From NCBI GenBank assembly GCA_964415965.1, contig CAYQCK010000002.1, forward strand, positions 248,001 to 312,000: 64,000 nucleotides of DNA, written 5' to 3'. The position numbers and the translations under genes were made by a program. The first letter of the stretch is position 1; every line of letters begins with the position of its first letter. Source of the stretch: CAIKNB01 sp964415965. GTDB lineage: Bacteria > Patescibacteriota > Patescibacteriia > 2-12-FULL-60-25. Shown one piece after another: positions 56,056 through 63,160 of this stretch. The notes beneath the pieces are model-generated. The model was given only the letters and a program-made list of their open reading frames with translations, was not told the origin of the DNA and did no database searches.

Positions 56056-56778
56056 ATGGACGCACCTTCCGAAACCCAAACAAGCGAAGTCCTGTGTTCG
56101 ATCACCACCGCCAGGATCTCCAACGACCCGCAGTCCGAGTGGCGCACCGCCATCGAGGACACGGCGCGTCTCGGCATATCGAGGTTCGCGCTGTTCCTGA
56201 CCGGGCTCGGGGCCGAAGAGCGCCGGGAGTGCTATCGTCTCCTGCTGTCGCACCGTTTGCGCCACGAAGTGGCCATACCCTTCGTCCACGCCCGCGGCGA
56301 CATGCATCCGGACGAATACCGCTTCCTCATCGGGGAATTCGGCACCGAACGGTTCAACCTCCACCGTTCGAGCGAACGGCGCCACGAGCACCCGCTCCCT
56401 GAAGACCTCCGTTCCCGGATCTACATCGAGAACGCCTGGAGGATCCGGGAAGAGGACTTGCTGGGCTTCGCCGGAATCTGTCTGGACTTCTCCCACATGG
56501 AAGCCGTGATGTACCTCAAGCCCGACTATTACCCGCAGCTCGAAGCCCTGATCGACGCCTTCCCCATCGGCGCCAACCACGTCAGCGCCTTCAAGCTCAG
56601 GCCTCAGCCCGACCTGCGCCGCGACCGCCACTTTGTGTCCGAGCCGGATGACCTCGACTATCTCGCCGGCTTCCCGCGGCGCTACTTCGGCCGGTTCGTG
56701 GCCATCGAGCTGACCAACCCCCTCGAAGAGCAGTTGTCGTTGAAGCCCAAGATCGAACGGCACCTCGCCCGCCCCTGA
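56056..56778 (+). CDS. TIM-barrel protein (xylose isomerase-like), unknown
   Basis: 240 residues from the ATG at 56056 (56044 is in frame but overlaps the -10). Strand ends read ARLGISRFALFLTGL, EVAIPFVHARGDM, TERFNLHRSS, SRIYIENAW, ICLDFSHME, ANHVSAFKL and FVAIELTNP. This H/H/E/D-H/H/E arrangement matches AP-endonuclease-2/xylose isomerase-like barrels that bind metals. The substrate is unknown. It lies on the opposite strand between trmD and khpA, with its own promoter and terminator. Confidence 0.7.
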   Translation: MDAPSETQTSEVLCSITTARISNDPQSEWRTAIEDTARLGISRFALFLTGLGAEERRECYRLLLSHRLRHEVAIPFVHARGDMHPDEYRFLIGEFGTERFNLHRSSERRHEHPLPEDLRSRIYIENAWRIREEDLLGFAGICLDFSHMEAVMYLKPDYYPQLEALIDAFPIGANHVSAFKLRPQPDLRRDRHFVSEPDDLDYLAGFPRRYFGRFVAIELTNPLEEQLSLKPKIERHLARP

Positions 56779-56783
56779 CCCCC

Positions 56784-56807
56784 CGCCCCGACCCGCACGT
56801 CGGGGCG
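56784..56807 (+). terminator. Intrinsic terminator
   Basis: CGCCCCGAC pairs perfectly with GTCGGGGCG, then ATTTCTTATC, 6 bases after the stop at 56778. Confidence 0.9.
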
Positions 56808-56819
56808 ATTTCTTATCTT

Positions 56820-56949
56820 TGACATCCCGGCCACCAAGCCGGGATCCGGAACGGAGACCCCGGGTCTCGTCGCGTTTAACGCGACTCGCCCGGGGTGTCA
56901 GACATTATTGATTTCCCGGCCAAGTGAGCACAGCGAACGCGAGCCGGGA
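56820..56949. repeat. Complex palindromic repeat region
   Basis: Three hairpins: ATCCCGG/CCGGGAT (56824-56844); a nested one with outer ACCCCGGG/CCCGGGGT and inner GTCGCGTT-T-AACGCGAC (56857-56896); and TCCCGGC/GCCGGGA (56914-56949). TGACA (56820) and TGTCA (56896-56900) bracket the first two as short inverted ends. No gene here. Confidence 0.65.
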
Positions 56950-56970
56950 TCTCGTACGACAATCATGCAA

Positions 56971-56996
56971 AATCCCCCGGACTCGTCCGGGGGATT
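56971..56996 (-). terminator. Intrinsic terminator after khpA
   Basis: AATCCCCCGGA pairs perfectly with TCCGGGGGATT around CTCG; on the minus strand it is followed by TTGCATG, 17 bases after the khpA stop. Confidence 0.88.
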
Positions 56997-57012
56997 CTGT
57001 TTGTTGTCTGAT

Positions 57013-57384
57013 TTATATCCCGAGGTCTTCCAAATCCTTGTCCGTGACCAGTCCCGCATCACCGTGGGTCTGGGCCGGAGCAGCTGCGCCGGCGTTCGAG
57101 GCGCGGCGTTCCTGGTGCTCGCGGCGCATCTCTTCGGGTTCGTATATCTTGAGGTTGACCCGGGCGTTCTCCTTGGCCCCGACGATCTTGAGCAGGATGC
57201 GCAAGGCGCGTGCCGTCTGGCCGGAGCGGCCGATGACGTAACCCATGTCGTCCTGGTTCACGTGGAGCGTGATCAGCACGCCGCGCTCGTCGACCGTCCG
57301 GTCGGTCTTGACGTCTTCCGGATGGTTAACCAACGACTTCACTAAGTACTCGATGAACTGCTGGTCGCGATAGGTCTCTGCCAT
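57013..57384 (-). CDS. khpA: KH-domain RNA-binding protein KhpA
   Basis: 123 residues from the ATG at 57384. The KH domain has FIEYLVKSLVNHPEDVKTDR, strands ITLHVNQDDMGYVIGRSGQT with the GxxG loop, and ARALRILLKIVGAKENARVN. A disordered C-terminal tail of about 45 residues extends the usual 75-80. KhpA binds many RNAs and usually sits between rpsP and rimM-trmD. Here opposite-strand genes separate it from both. Confidence 0.93.
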   Translation of the reverse strand: MAETYRDQQFIEYLVKSLVNHPEDVKTDRTVDERGVLITLHVNQDDMGYVIGRSGQTARALRILLKIVGAKENARVNLKIYEPEEMRREHQERRASNAGAAAPAQTHGDAGLVTDKDLEDLGI

Positions 57385-57501
57385 ATCGATGAGTGAATGT
57401 CCCCAGCCTGGGCTGGGACAGGTTAAGTTTTCAGGCGAGATACGGGAACCCGTTTCTCGCCTGAAAGCATAGCAAAGCACGCATTTTATATCAACCAGGG
57501 C

Positions 57502-57530
57502 TTGACACGGCCGCGGAAATCCGCCTAAAT
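57502..57530 (+). promoter_or_regulatory. Promoter of the coiled-coil gene
   Basis: Consensus TTGACA, 17 bases, CTAAAT preceded by GC; 32 bases before the ATG at 57563, with AGGAG in between. Confidence 0.7.
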
Positions 57531-57562
57531 GCACCCGCACCTTCAGTCCAGGAGAAAAGCCC

Positions 57563-58087
57563 ATGGATAGAGCACCCGGAGCCGCTGAGAACACGCCCGA
57601 AAACGCCCCCGGACCAGCCGCCAAGCGCCAGGACCTCTACCGCCTCGGTTTCTATATCTGCCTGGTCTACGGCATCGTATCCTCGGTCTTCTTCATCCGC
57701 CTCTGGTACCTGGCCAAAGACCTGAATGACGACTATCGGCAGCTGAAGAGCACAACCGAGAAAGCCCTTTCCTTGGCCGAGGAATGCCACGCGCAGGCCA
57801 TGAGCGACATAGCCAACCTCAAAGAATGCGGCCTTCAGCTCAAAGACACCGTCGACCTCACCGAAAGCTGCGTCGACGATTTCCGCAGAGCCAACCTCTC
57901 GTTCGAAAAATGCGCCGCCGACACGCGCAGCATCTACGGCGAGGTTGCCGAATGCCGGGAGGAGCTGGTCTGGACGCTCAACCAGGACCGACTCTCGATG
58001 ATCAAACTGTCCGACAACTTGGAGAGCTGCTACGAAGAAAACGCCAGGCTCCAGAAGAAGCTCCTCCAGCCCTGCTCCAGGTTCTGA
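57563..58087 (+). CDS. Membrane protein with 14-residue cysteine coiled coil
   Basis: 174 residues. A disordered N-terminus of 22 residues precedes one membrane segment (about 26-50, YRLGFYICLVYGIVSSVFFI), then a long coiled coil. Cysteines fall at 75, 89, 103, 117 and 131, exactly 14 residues apart, in units such as EECHAQAMSDIANL, KECGLQLKDTVDLT, ESCVDDFRRANLSF and EKCAADTRSIYGEV. Further cysteines are at 156 and 171. The identical heptad position of each would allow interchain disulfides in a parallel coil. Single-gene unit between rpsP and khpA on the opposite strand. No known family. Confidence 0.8.
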   Translation: MDRAPGAAENTPENAPGPAAKRQDLYRLGFYICLVYGIVSSVFFIRLWYLAKDLNDDYRQLKSTTEKALSLAEECHAQAMSDIANLKECGLQLKDTVDLTESCVDDFRRANLSFEKCAADTRSIYGEVAECREELVWTLNQDRLSMIKLSDNLESCYEENARLQKKLLQPCSRF

Positions 58088-58091
58088 ACCT

Positions 58092-58115
58092 GACGGCGGC
58101 CATCCGGCCACCGTC
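58092..58115 (+). terminator. Intrinsic terminator
   Basis: GACGG/CCGTC outer and GGCC/GGCC inner stems, then TTTTTTT, 5 bases after the stop at 58087. Confidence 0.9.
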
Positions 58116-58143
58116 TTTTTTTGCGCGGATTCCCGCCTAAGAA

Positions 58144-58168
58144 AAAACAGCGTGGGTTACGCTGTTTT
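58144..58168 (-). terminator. Terminator overlapping the rpsP end
   Basis: AAAACAGCGT pairs with ACGCTGTTTT; the stop codon of rpsP (58157-58159) spans the loop and the stem base, so the last codons (Lys-Thr-Ala) are part of the stem. The minus-strand tail is TTTTTTC. Confidence 0.85.
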
Positions 58169-58468
58169 CTTTTTGGCCAATTTCTCGGTGCGGCGCTTGG
58201 TGATGCTGACCTTGCGGCGCTTCTCCCCTTCCACGATCTTCTGGTCCACGAAGATGTTCCAGACGGTGTCGGAAGGCTGGGCGCCCTGGCCGAGCCAGTA
58301 CTTGATGCGGTCGACCTTGAAATCGAAGGTCGGCGGTTTGGCCAGCGGGTTGAAGACGCCCAAGTTCTCGATATATTTCCCCCACGGATCCTTGGATTTC
58401 TCCAGGACGACGAGGCGGTACGACGGCTGTTTCTTCTTGCCGACGCGCGATAAGCGGATGGTTACCAT
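58157..58468 (-). CDS. rpsP: 30S ribosomal protein S16
   Basis: 103 residues. It binds 16S rRNA early in assembly. MVTIRLSRVGKKKQPSYRLV and DPWGKYIENLGVFNPLAKPP are diagnostic; the C-terminus is lysine-rich. Normally followed by rimM and trmD or by khpA. The stop lies in its own terminator hairpin. Confidence 0.97.
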   Translation of the reverse strand: MVTIRLSRVGKKKQPSYRLVVLEKSKDPWGKYIENLGVFNPLAKPPTFDFKVDRIKYWLGQGAQPSDTVWNIFVDQKIVEGEKRRKVSITKRRTEKLAKKKTA

Positions 58469-58603
58469 GTTTGGTTGCGGTTATGTTTCCGGGCTTGACC
58501 CCCGGCGGCGAGAGCTAACTGGCCCCGCCTGACGGGGCGGAGTGCCCATAAAATAAGGCAAAACTCCAAACCTGTCAATCCCTAGCCGGTTTCAGGGCCG
58601 ACC

Positions 58604-58632
58604 TTGACAAAAATGGCGTTTTCCCGTTAAAT
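58604..58632 (+). promoter_or_regulatory. Promoter of the PAS-GGDEF gene
   Basis: Consensus TTGACA, 17 bases, TTAAAT; 35 bases before the ATG at 58668. Confidence 0.7.
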
Positions 58633-58667
58633 CCGTGGTCCGCACATTCAGCTGCAAAGGGGGAAGG

Positions 58668-59669
58668 ATGGGACGAAAAGGACGCAAGACCAAAACGAAC
58701 AGTTTTCCGCCGAATCCGCCGGAACGCCGGTTGGGCATGCCCTATCTCCGCTACCTGGAGGGGCAGCACGAACTCAGCAAACGCGTCCTGGACACCATCC
58801 ATGACGCGGTCATCATCCTGCAGCCGGACGGCCGGCTGACCTACCTGAACCGAGCCGCGGAAAAGCTCATCGGCCGGTCCGCGGGTGCCCTGGCCGGCAC
58901 CAACGTCCTGGCCTATTTCCGGAACGCCGACAACGAACAGCTGGCCGCGGACATCCTCGAACGGCTGCGCGTCCTGCACGAAGTCCAGCTCGACCTGGCC
59001 TTCATCCGGAACGCGAGCCAGCTCATCCCGATAGAAGCCCACATCGATTTCCTGATCGTTGACGGCGACCCGGTGCGCATCATGGCCACCTGCCGCGACC
59101 TACGCCGCGAGATAGCGCATCGCCAAGAGCTGGAACGCCAGGCCAAGACCGACCAGCTGACCGGATGCCGCAACCGCTGGTGGTTCGAAGAACAGTACCA
59201 ACGCACTTTCGACTGGGCCAAGAACACCGGCAACTGGTTAAGCCTGATCTTCGTCGACCTGGACCATTTCAAGCGGTTCAACGACGAGAACTACATCTTC
59301 GGCGACCAGCTCATCCAGACGGCAGCCGCGGCCATGCACTGCGTGCTGCGGCCCGACGACGAACTGACCCGCCTCGGCGGAGACGAATTCGTCATGTTGC
59401 TTCCCGGCGTCGGCCCCTCCGGCGCCCGCCAGATAGCCGAACGCCTACGTAACGCCCTCAGCGCGCTTGACCTGAACATGCCGCGCGACCCCGGGCAACG
59501 CTTCGAGCTGACGGCCTCGGTCGGCATTTCGTCGCTCAGGGGCGACGACCCCCGCTTGCCGGAAATCCTCAACTTCGCCCAGGAGGCCAAGCGCCTGGCG
59601 AAAGAACGCGGCCGCGACCGCATCTGCGTCCTCCCCGAGGACAGAGAGGAGCGCATTTCGGTCCATTGA
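58668..59669 (+). CDS. PAS-GGDEF diguanylate cyclase
   Basis: 333 residues from the ATG at 58668, after AAGGGGGAAGG. A basic N-terminus (GRKGRKTKTNSF) leads to a PAS domain (about 38-155, LDTIHDAVIILQPDGRLTYL) and a helical signalling linker (REIAHRQELERQAKTDQLTG). The GGDEF domain has VDLDHFKRFNDEN and the catalytic RLGGDEFVMLLP. RPDD sits five residues before GGDEF, the RxxD inhibitory I-site, so product feedback is expected. No membrane segment. It would make c-di-GMP in response to a cytoplasmic signal. A terminator follows. Confidence 0.92.
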   Translation: MGRKGRKTKTNSFPPNPPERRLGMPYLRYLEGQHELSKRVLDTIHDAVIILQPDGRLTYLNRAAEKLIGRSAGALAGTNVLAYFRNADNEQLAADILERLRVLHEVQLDLAFIRNASQLIPIEAHIDFLIVDGDPVRIMATCRDLRREIAHRQELERQAKTDQLTGCRNRWWFEEQYQRTFDWAKNTGNWLSLIFVDLDHFKRFNDENYIFGDQLIQTAAAAMHCVLRPDDELTRLGGDEFVMLLPGVGPSGARQIAERLRNALSALDLNMPRDPGQRFELTASVGISSLRGDDPRLPEILNFAQEAKRLAKERGRDRICVLPEDREERISVH

Positions 59670-59674
59670 CCTCC

Positions 59675-59700
59675 AGCCCCGCGGCTTGTGCCCCGGGGCT
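59675..59700 (+). terminator. Intrinsic terminator
   Basis: AGCCCCG pairs with CGGGGCT, followed by TTGTCTTTTTT; the T-tract overlaps the next promoter. Confidence 0.85.
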
Positions 59701-59729
59701 TTGTCTTTTTTGGAGGTGCGTGCTAAAAA
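59701..59729 (+). promoter_or_regulatory. Promoter overlapping the terminator tract
   Basis: TTGTCT, 17 bases, TGC-TAAAAA; 30 bases before the ATG at 59760, with GGAGG in between. Confidence 0.5.
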
Positions 59730-59759
59730 TGACCCCTGTCCTTTCACACGGAGGATTTC

Positions 59760-60218
59760 ATGTGGCCTTTCGGCTGGCTGGAACGCTGGTGGATTTCGCG
59801 GATGGCCGACGGAAAAGTGGCCGAACGCTATCGACGCGCCGGAGCGGTCTTCGGCGACGCCGTCAGCTACCTGTACATGGGCGAATGCATCGGCTTCAAG
59901 GACCGGCTTGATGACTGGGCTTTGTGGGAGAAGGAATACGCGCGCCGCGGTTACGCCACATTTTCCATCGACGCCTTCGTCGAACTCGGCGGCTACGGCC
60001 GCTCGATCGAAGGCTTCGGCCGACGCCTGAAGGACGGCGAAGAGGCCGTCCTGCACGCAGAAATCTACCGCGAAAAATTCCTCGGCCAAGTGGAGCCGGT
60101 GATCAGCTTCGAGGTCATGCTCAAAGACGGCCGGCCGCAATTCGGCAAATGGTCTGTCCCCAGCACCGAAAACCCCGGCCCTCGCCGACCGCCCTACCGT
60201 AGCTACCGGAACGGCTGA
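59760..60218 (+). CDS. Unknown 152-residue protein
   Basis: GGAGG lies 6 bases before the ATG. The start is Trp-rich and may associate with membrane (MWPFGWLERWWISRMADGKV). The rest is mixed alpha/beta (GAVFGDAVSYLYMGECIGFK, DDWALWEKEYARRGYATFSI) with a basic proline-rich tail (GPRRPPYRSYRNG). No family recognised. Single-gene unit. Confidence 0.72.
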   Translation: MWPFGWLERWWISRMADGKVAERYRRAGAVFGDAVSYLYMGECIGFKDRLDDWALWEKEYARRGYATFSIDAFVELGGYGRSIEGFGRRLKDGEEAVLHAEIYREKFLGQVEPVISFEVMLKDGRPQFGKWSVPSTENPGPRRPPYRSYRNG

Positions 60219-60227
60219 CGCGGACCT

Positions 60228-60250
60228 GCCCCGATCCTCCACATCGGGGC
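60228..60250 (+). terminator. Intrinsic terminator
   Basis: GCCCCGAT pairs perfectly with ATCGGGGC, then TTTTCTTAA, 10 bases after the stop at 60218. Confidence 0.9.
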
Positions 60251-60271
60251 TTTTCTTAACCCTCCACGGAC

Positions 60272-60300
60272 TTGACTGTTCGATGGATTTGGCCTATCCT
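60272..60300 (+). promoter_or_regulatory. Promoter of tRNA-Glu
   Basis: TTGACT, 17 bases, TATCCT, ending 12 bases before the tRNA. Confidence 0.7.
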
Positions 60301-60312
60301 CTGCGCACGAAT

Positions 60313-60387
60313 GGCCCCTTCGTCTATCGGTTAGGACAGCGGCTTTTCAAGCCGTTAAGAGGGGTTCGACTCCCCTAGGGGCTACCA
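60313..60387 (+). tRNA. tRNA-Glu (TTC)
   Basis: 75 bases with an encoded CCA. Acceptor GGCCCCT/AGGGGCT (first pair G-T), anticodon stem GCGGC/GCCGT with loop TTTTCAA (anticodon TTC) and T-arm GAGGGG-TTCGACT-CCCCT. Matches the bacterial tRNA-Glu layout. Confidence 0.93.
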
Positions 60388-60437
60388 TCGCGTTGAACGC
60401 GATACCTGATTGGAAGGAAAGCGACGTTGAACGTCGC
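60388..60437. repeat. Two small GTTGAAC palindromes after tRNA-Glu
   Basis: TCGCGTT-G-AACGCGA (60388-60402) and GCGACGTT-G-AACGTCGC (60421-60437). A relative, GTCGCGTT-T-AACGCGAC, is at 56869-56885. Confidence 0.5.
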
Positions 60438-60465
60438 CACAACCAGCAGGTTCGTGAATCGATGC

Positions 60466-60505
60466 GTCCACCAAAAAAGAGACTTTCGTCTCTTTTTTGG
60501 TGGAC
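60466..60505. terminator. Long perfect hairpin terminator
   Basis: GTCCACCAAAAAAGAGAC pairs perfectly (18 bases) with its complement around TTTC. With A- and T-runs inside the arms it can end transcription in both directions; it closes the tRNA-Glu transcript. Confidence 0.85.
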
Positions 60506-60544
60506 GTCTTGACATAAGATAAATGATGCTACAGCGGTATGTAT

Positions 60545-60817
60545 ATGTTCCATACATATGTACTGATAAGCCTAAAAGACAGGAAATTGTATATCGGCCA
60601 GACGAATGACGTATTCCGACGTTTCCATGAGCATTCCCGCGGGGACGTCGAGAGTACCGCGCACCGAAGACCTCTCAAGCTGATATTTTTTGAATCTTTC
60701 CTGACCCGCCATGAAGCCGAAAGACGGGAGACTTGGCTGAAAAGCGGTGCGGGCAGGATAGAACTCAAAAGACTGCTTGAACCGACCCTGAAACATTTTG
60801 GATATTTGAACATTTGA
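60545..60817 (+). CDS. GIY-YIG domain nuclease
   Basis: 90 residues from the ATG at 60545 (60539 is an alternative). The GIY-YIG motif is TYVLISLKDRKLYIGQTNDV, followed by RRFHEHSRGDVESTAHRRP (catalytic Arg region) and RHEAERRETWLKSGAGR. This is the short stand-alone UPF0213/YhbQ-like type. Lower GC than its neighbours and no operon partner. Substrate unknown. Confidence 0.88.
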   Translation: MFHTYVLISLKDRKLYIGQTNDVFRRFHEHSRGDVESTAHRRPLKLIFFESFLTRHEAERRETWLKSGAGRIELKRLLEPTLKHFGYLNI

Positions 60818-60927
60818 GGTTCTGCGGTCGGGACGTTTTTCTTTTCCGCGCCACCGGCAAGCCTTGCAAGATATCATCCGGAAGTTTAAGCTGGTGTCCC
60901 ATCACGCACTGAAATTACAGCTAGTTT

Positions 60928-62130
60928 ATGCGACAAACCAGTCTCTCGCGACGCGCCCAGGACTTGCCCGCCTCAGCCATCCGTAAATACGTCCCGCTGT
61001 CCGACGCCTTGAAGAAATCCGGCGTCAAAGTCTTCCATCTGAACATCGGCCAGCCCGACGTCGCCACGCCCCAGCTGTTTTTCGAGGCGGTGCGTAAGTT
61101 CGCGGCACCGGTCGTGGAATACGCCAACAGCGCCGGCGACGCCGTGCTCAAATCCGCCATCGCCGAGTACTACCTGTCGCTCGGATTGGACGTCGCGCCG
61201 CAGGACTGCCTCGTCACTTCCGGCGGAAGCGAAGCGCTGTCCATGGCCATGTCGCTCGTCTGCGATCCGGGCGACGAGATCATCGTCCCGGAGCCCTTCT
61301 ACACCAACTACAACACCTTTGCCCTCCAGAACCAGGCGACGCTCGTCCCCTTCCCGACGCGCCTGGAGGACAATTTCGCCTTGCCCGACCTGGACAAGCT
61401 CGAGGCCCTCGTCACGCCGCGCACCAAGGCCATCCTCATCTGTAGCCCGAACAACCCGACCGGCGCCGTCCTGTCGCGCGAGGAGCTGGAGCGCGTCTGC
61501 GAAGTCGCCAAGAAGCACGGCTTGTTCGTCATCTCCGACGAGGTCTACCGCGAATTCGTCTACGACGGCAAGCAAGCGACCAGCCTGCTCTCGATCGACG
61601 GCATGGAAAGCCTCGGCATCGTGGCCGACAGCGTCTCCAAGCGCTATTCGGTCTGCGGCGCGCGCGTCGGCTGGCTCGTGAGCCGCAACCCGGAAATCAT
61701 GGCCGCGGCCCTGAAATACGCCCAAGCCCGGTTGTGCGTCGCGACCCTGGAACAACGGGCAGCGGCCGAGCTCATCCGCAACGGGCAGGAGGATATCCAG
61801 CGCGCCAAAGCCGAGTACGACCTCCGCCGGCGGACCGCGCACCGCACCCTGACCGAAGCCGGACTCAGATGCGGCTATCCGCAGGGCGCGCTCTATCTCA
61901 TGGTCGACTTGGGCGTGGATACCGACGCGTTCACCCGCTACATGCTGACGGACTATTCCGGCATCACGGACGACAAGGAGACCGCCATGGTCACCCCGGC
62001 CGCAAGCTTCTACCGCACGCCCGGGCAAGGCCTGACCCAAGCCCGCATCGCTTTCGTGCTGGAGGCGGACAAGCTCGAAAAAGCCCTGAAGCACCTGCTC
62101 AAGGGACTCGAGGAATTCAAGAAGTTATGA
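60928..62130 (+). CDS. Class I PLP-dependent aminotransferase
   Basis: 400 residues. Aspartate-aminotransferase-like fold type I. FHLNIGQPDVATP, SGGSEALSMAMSLV, SPNNPTGAVLSREELERV, DEVYREFVYDGKQA and the PLP lysine in DSVSKRYSVCGARVGWL are seen. The C-terminal ITDDKETAMVTPAASFYRTP fits the carboxylate-binding end. Substrate not assured. It overlaps mdh by 4 bases, so a malate/aspartate/oxaloacetate link is likely. Confidence 0.92.
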   Translation: MRQTSLSRRAQDLPASAIRKYVPLSDALKKSGVKVFHLNIGQPDVATPQLFFEAVRKFAAPVVEYANSAGDAVLKSAIAEYYLSLGLDVAPQDCLVTSGGSEALSMAMSLVCDPGDEIIVPEPFYTNYNTFALQNQATLVPFPTRLEDNFALPDLDKLEALVTPRTKAILICSPNNPTGAVLSREELERVCEVAKKHGLFVISDEVYREFVYDGKQATSLLSIDGMESLGIVADSVSKRYSVCGARVGWLVSRNPEIMAAALKYAQARLCVATLEQRAAAELIRNGQEDIQRAKAEYDLRRRTAHRTLTEAGLRCGYPQGALYLMVDLGVDTDAFTRYMLTDYSGITDDKETAMVTPAASFYRTPGQGLTQARIAFVLEADKLEKALKHLLKGLEEFKKL

Positions 62131-63050
62131 AACGGAGCAGAATCAGCATCATCGGCGCCGGCAATGTCGGCGCCACGGCCGCCCTGCACATCGCCCAGCG
62201 GAATCTCGGCGACATCGTCCTCTTTGACGTGGTCGAAGGCCGGCCACAGGGCGTGGCCTTGGATTTGGGCCAGTCTTCAGCCGTCGCCGGATTCGACGTC
62301 AAAATCACCGGCACCAACGATTTCGCCGACACAGCCGTCTCCGACCTGGTCGTCATCACGGCCGGCATCCCGCGCAAACCCGGCATGTCGCGCGAGGACG
62401 TCATGGGCGTCAACGCCGGCATCGTCGGCCAAGCGGCCGAACAAATCTCCAAGACCTCCCCCGAAGCCGTCATCCTCGTCGTGACCAACCCGCTCGACGC
62501 CATGTGTTATGTAGCCTGGAAAAAATCCGGCTTCCCCAAAGAGAGGATCGTCGGCATGGCCGGCGTACTCGACACTTCGCGTTTCCGCTTCTTCGTCGGG
62601 CAGGAACTCGGCATCTCGGCGCAGGACGTCGAGGCGCTCGTCCTCGGCAGCCATGGCGACGAGATGGTCCCAGTCATCTCGTCGGCGACCGTCGGCGGCG
62701 TGCCGCTCACATCCCTGCTGCCGCCGGAAAAGATCGAGTCTCTGGTCCGGCGCACGCGCCAAGGCGGAGCCGAGATTGTCGGCCTGCTCAAGACCGGCAG
62801 TGCCTATTATGCGCCTGGCCTGGCCGTGGCCGAGATGGCCGACTCCGTCCTGAACGACCGCCGCCGCCTGCTCCCCTGCTCCTGCCTAGTCCAGGGAGAA
62901 TTCGGCCTGGACGGCATCTTCATCGGCGTGCCCGCCGTACTCTCGCGCCAAGGAGTCGAGAAGGTTGTCGAGGTTGAGCTGACCGAAAACGAAAAGCTCC
63001 AGCTCGCGGAAGCCGCGGCCAAAATCAAAAAACTGCAGGAAGGGCTATAA
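62127..63050 (+). CDS. mdh: Malate dehydrogenase
   Basis: 307 residues. LDH-like malate dehydrogenase. NAD loop SIIGAGNVGATAALHIA, the mobile loop TAGIPRKPGMSREDV with arginines that select malate over lactate, catalytic VTNPLDAMCYVAW and GSHGDEMVP with the active histidine. Reads malate to oxaloacetate. Translationally coupled to the aminotransferase (ATGA overlap), which could pass oxaloacetate to aspartate. Confidence 0.94.
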   Translation: MKRSRISIIGAGNVGATAALHIAQRNLGDIVLFDVVEGRPQGVALDLGQSSAVAGFDVKITGTNDFADTAVSDLVVITAGIPRKPGMSREDVMGVNAGIVGQAAEQISKTSPEAVILVVTNPLDAMCYVAWKKSGFPKERIVGMAGVLDTSRFRFFVGQELGISAQDVEALVLGSHGDEMVPVISSATVGGVPLTSLLPPEKIESLVRRTRQGGAEIVGLLKTGSAYYAPGLAVAEMADSVLNDRRRLLPCSCLVQGEFGLDGIFIGVPAVLSRQGVEKVVEVELTENEKLQLAEAAAKIKKLQEGL

Positions 63051-63054
63051 GGAA

Positions 63055-63077
63055 AAAACCGCCCTCGTGGCGGTTTT
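63055..63077 (+). terminator. Intrinsic terminator after mdh
   Basis: AAAACCGCC pairs perfectly with GGCGGTTTT around CTCGT, 4 bases after the mdh stop. Confidence 0.9.
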
Positions 63078-63094
63078 ATGGATATTGTCCGGGG

Positions 63095-63123
63095 TTGACG
63101 CGCGCCGCGGATTCTGGTAATCA
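63095..63123 (+). promoter_or_regulatory. Promoter of the site-2-protease-like gene
   Basis: TTGACG, 17 bases, TAATCA; 37 bases before the ATG at 63161. Confidence 0.55.
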
Positions 63124-63160
63124 ATCGAATCCGTCCCTTCCCAAAACAAGAGGTCAACCG

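Noticed and set aside
57013..57624. Long N-terminal extension of khpA to 57624
   Set aside because: It would overlap the promoter and start of the opposite-strand coiled-coil gene; the KH protein has a normal start at 57384.
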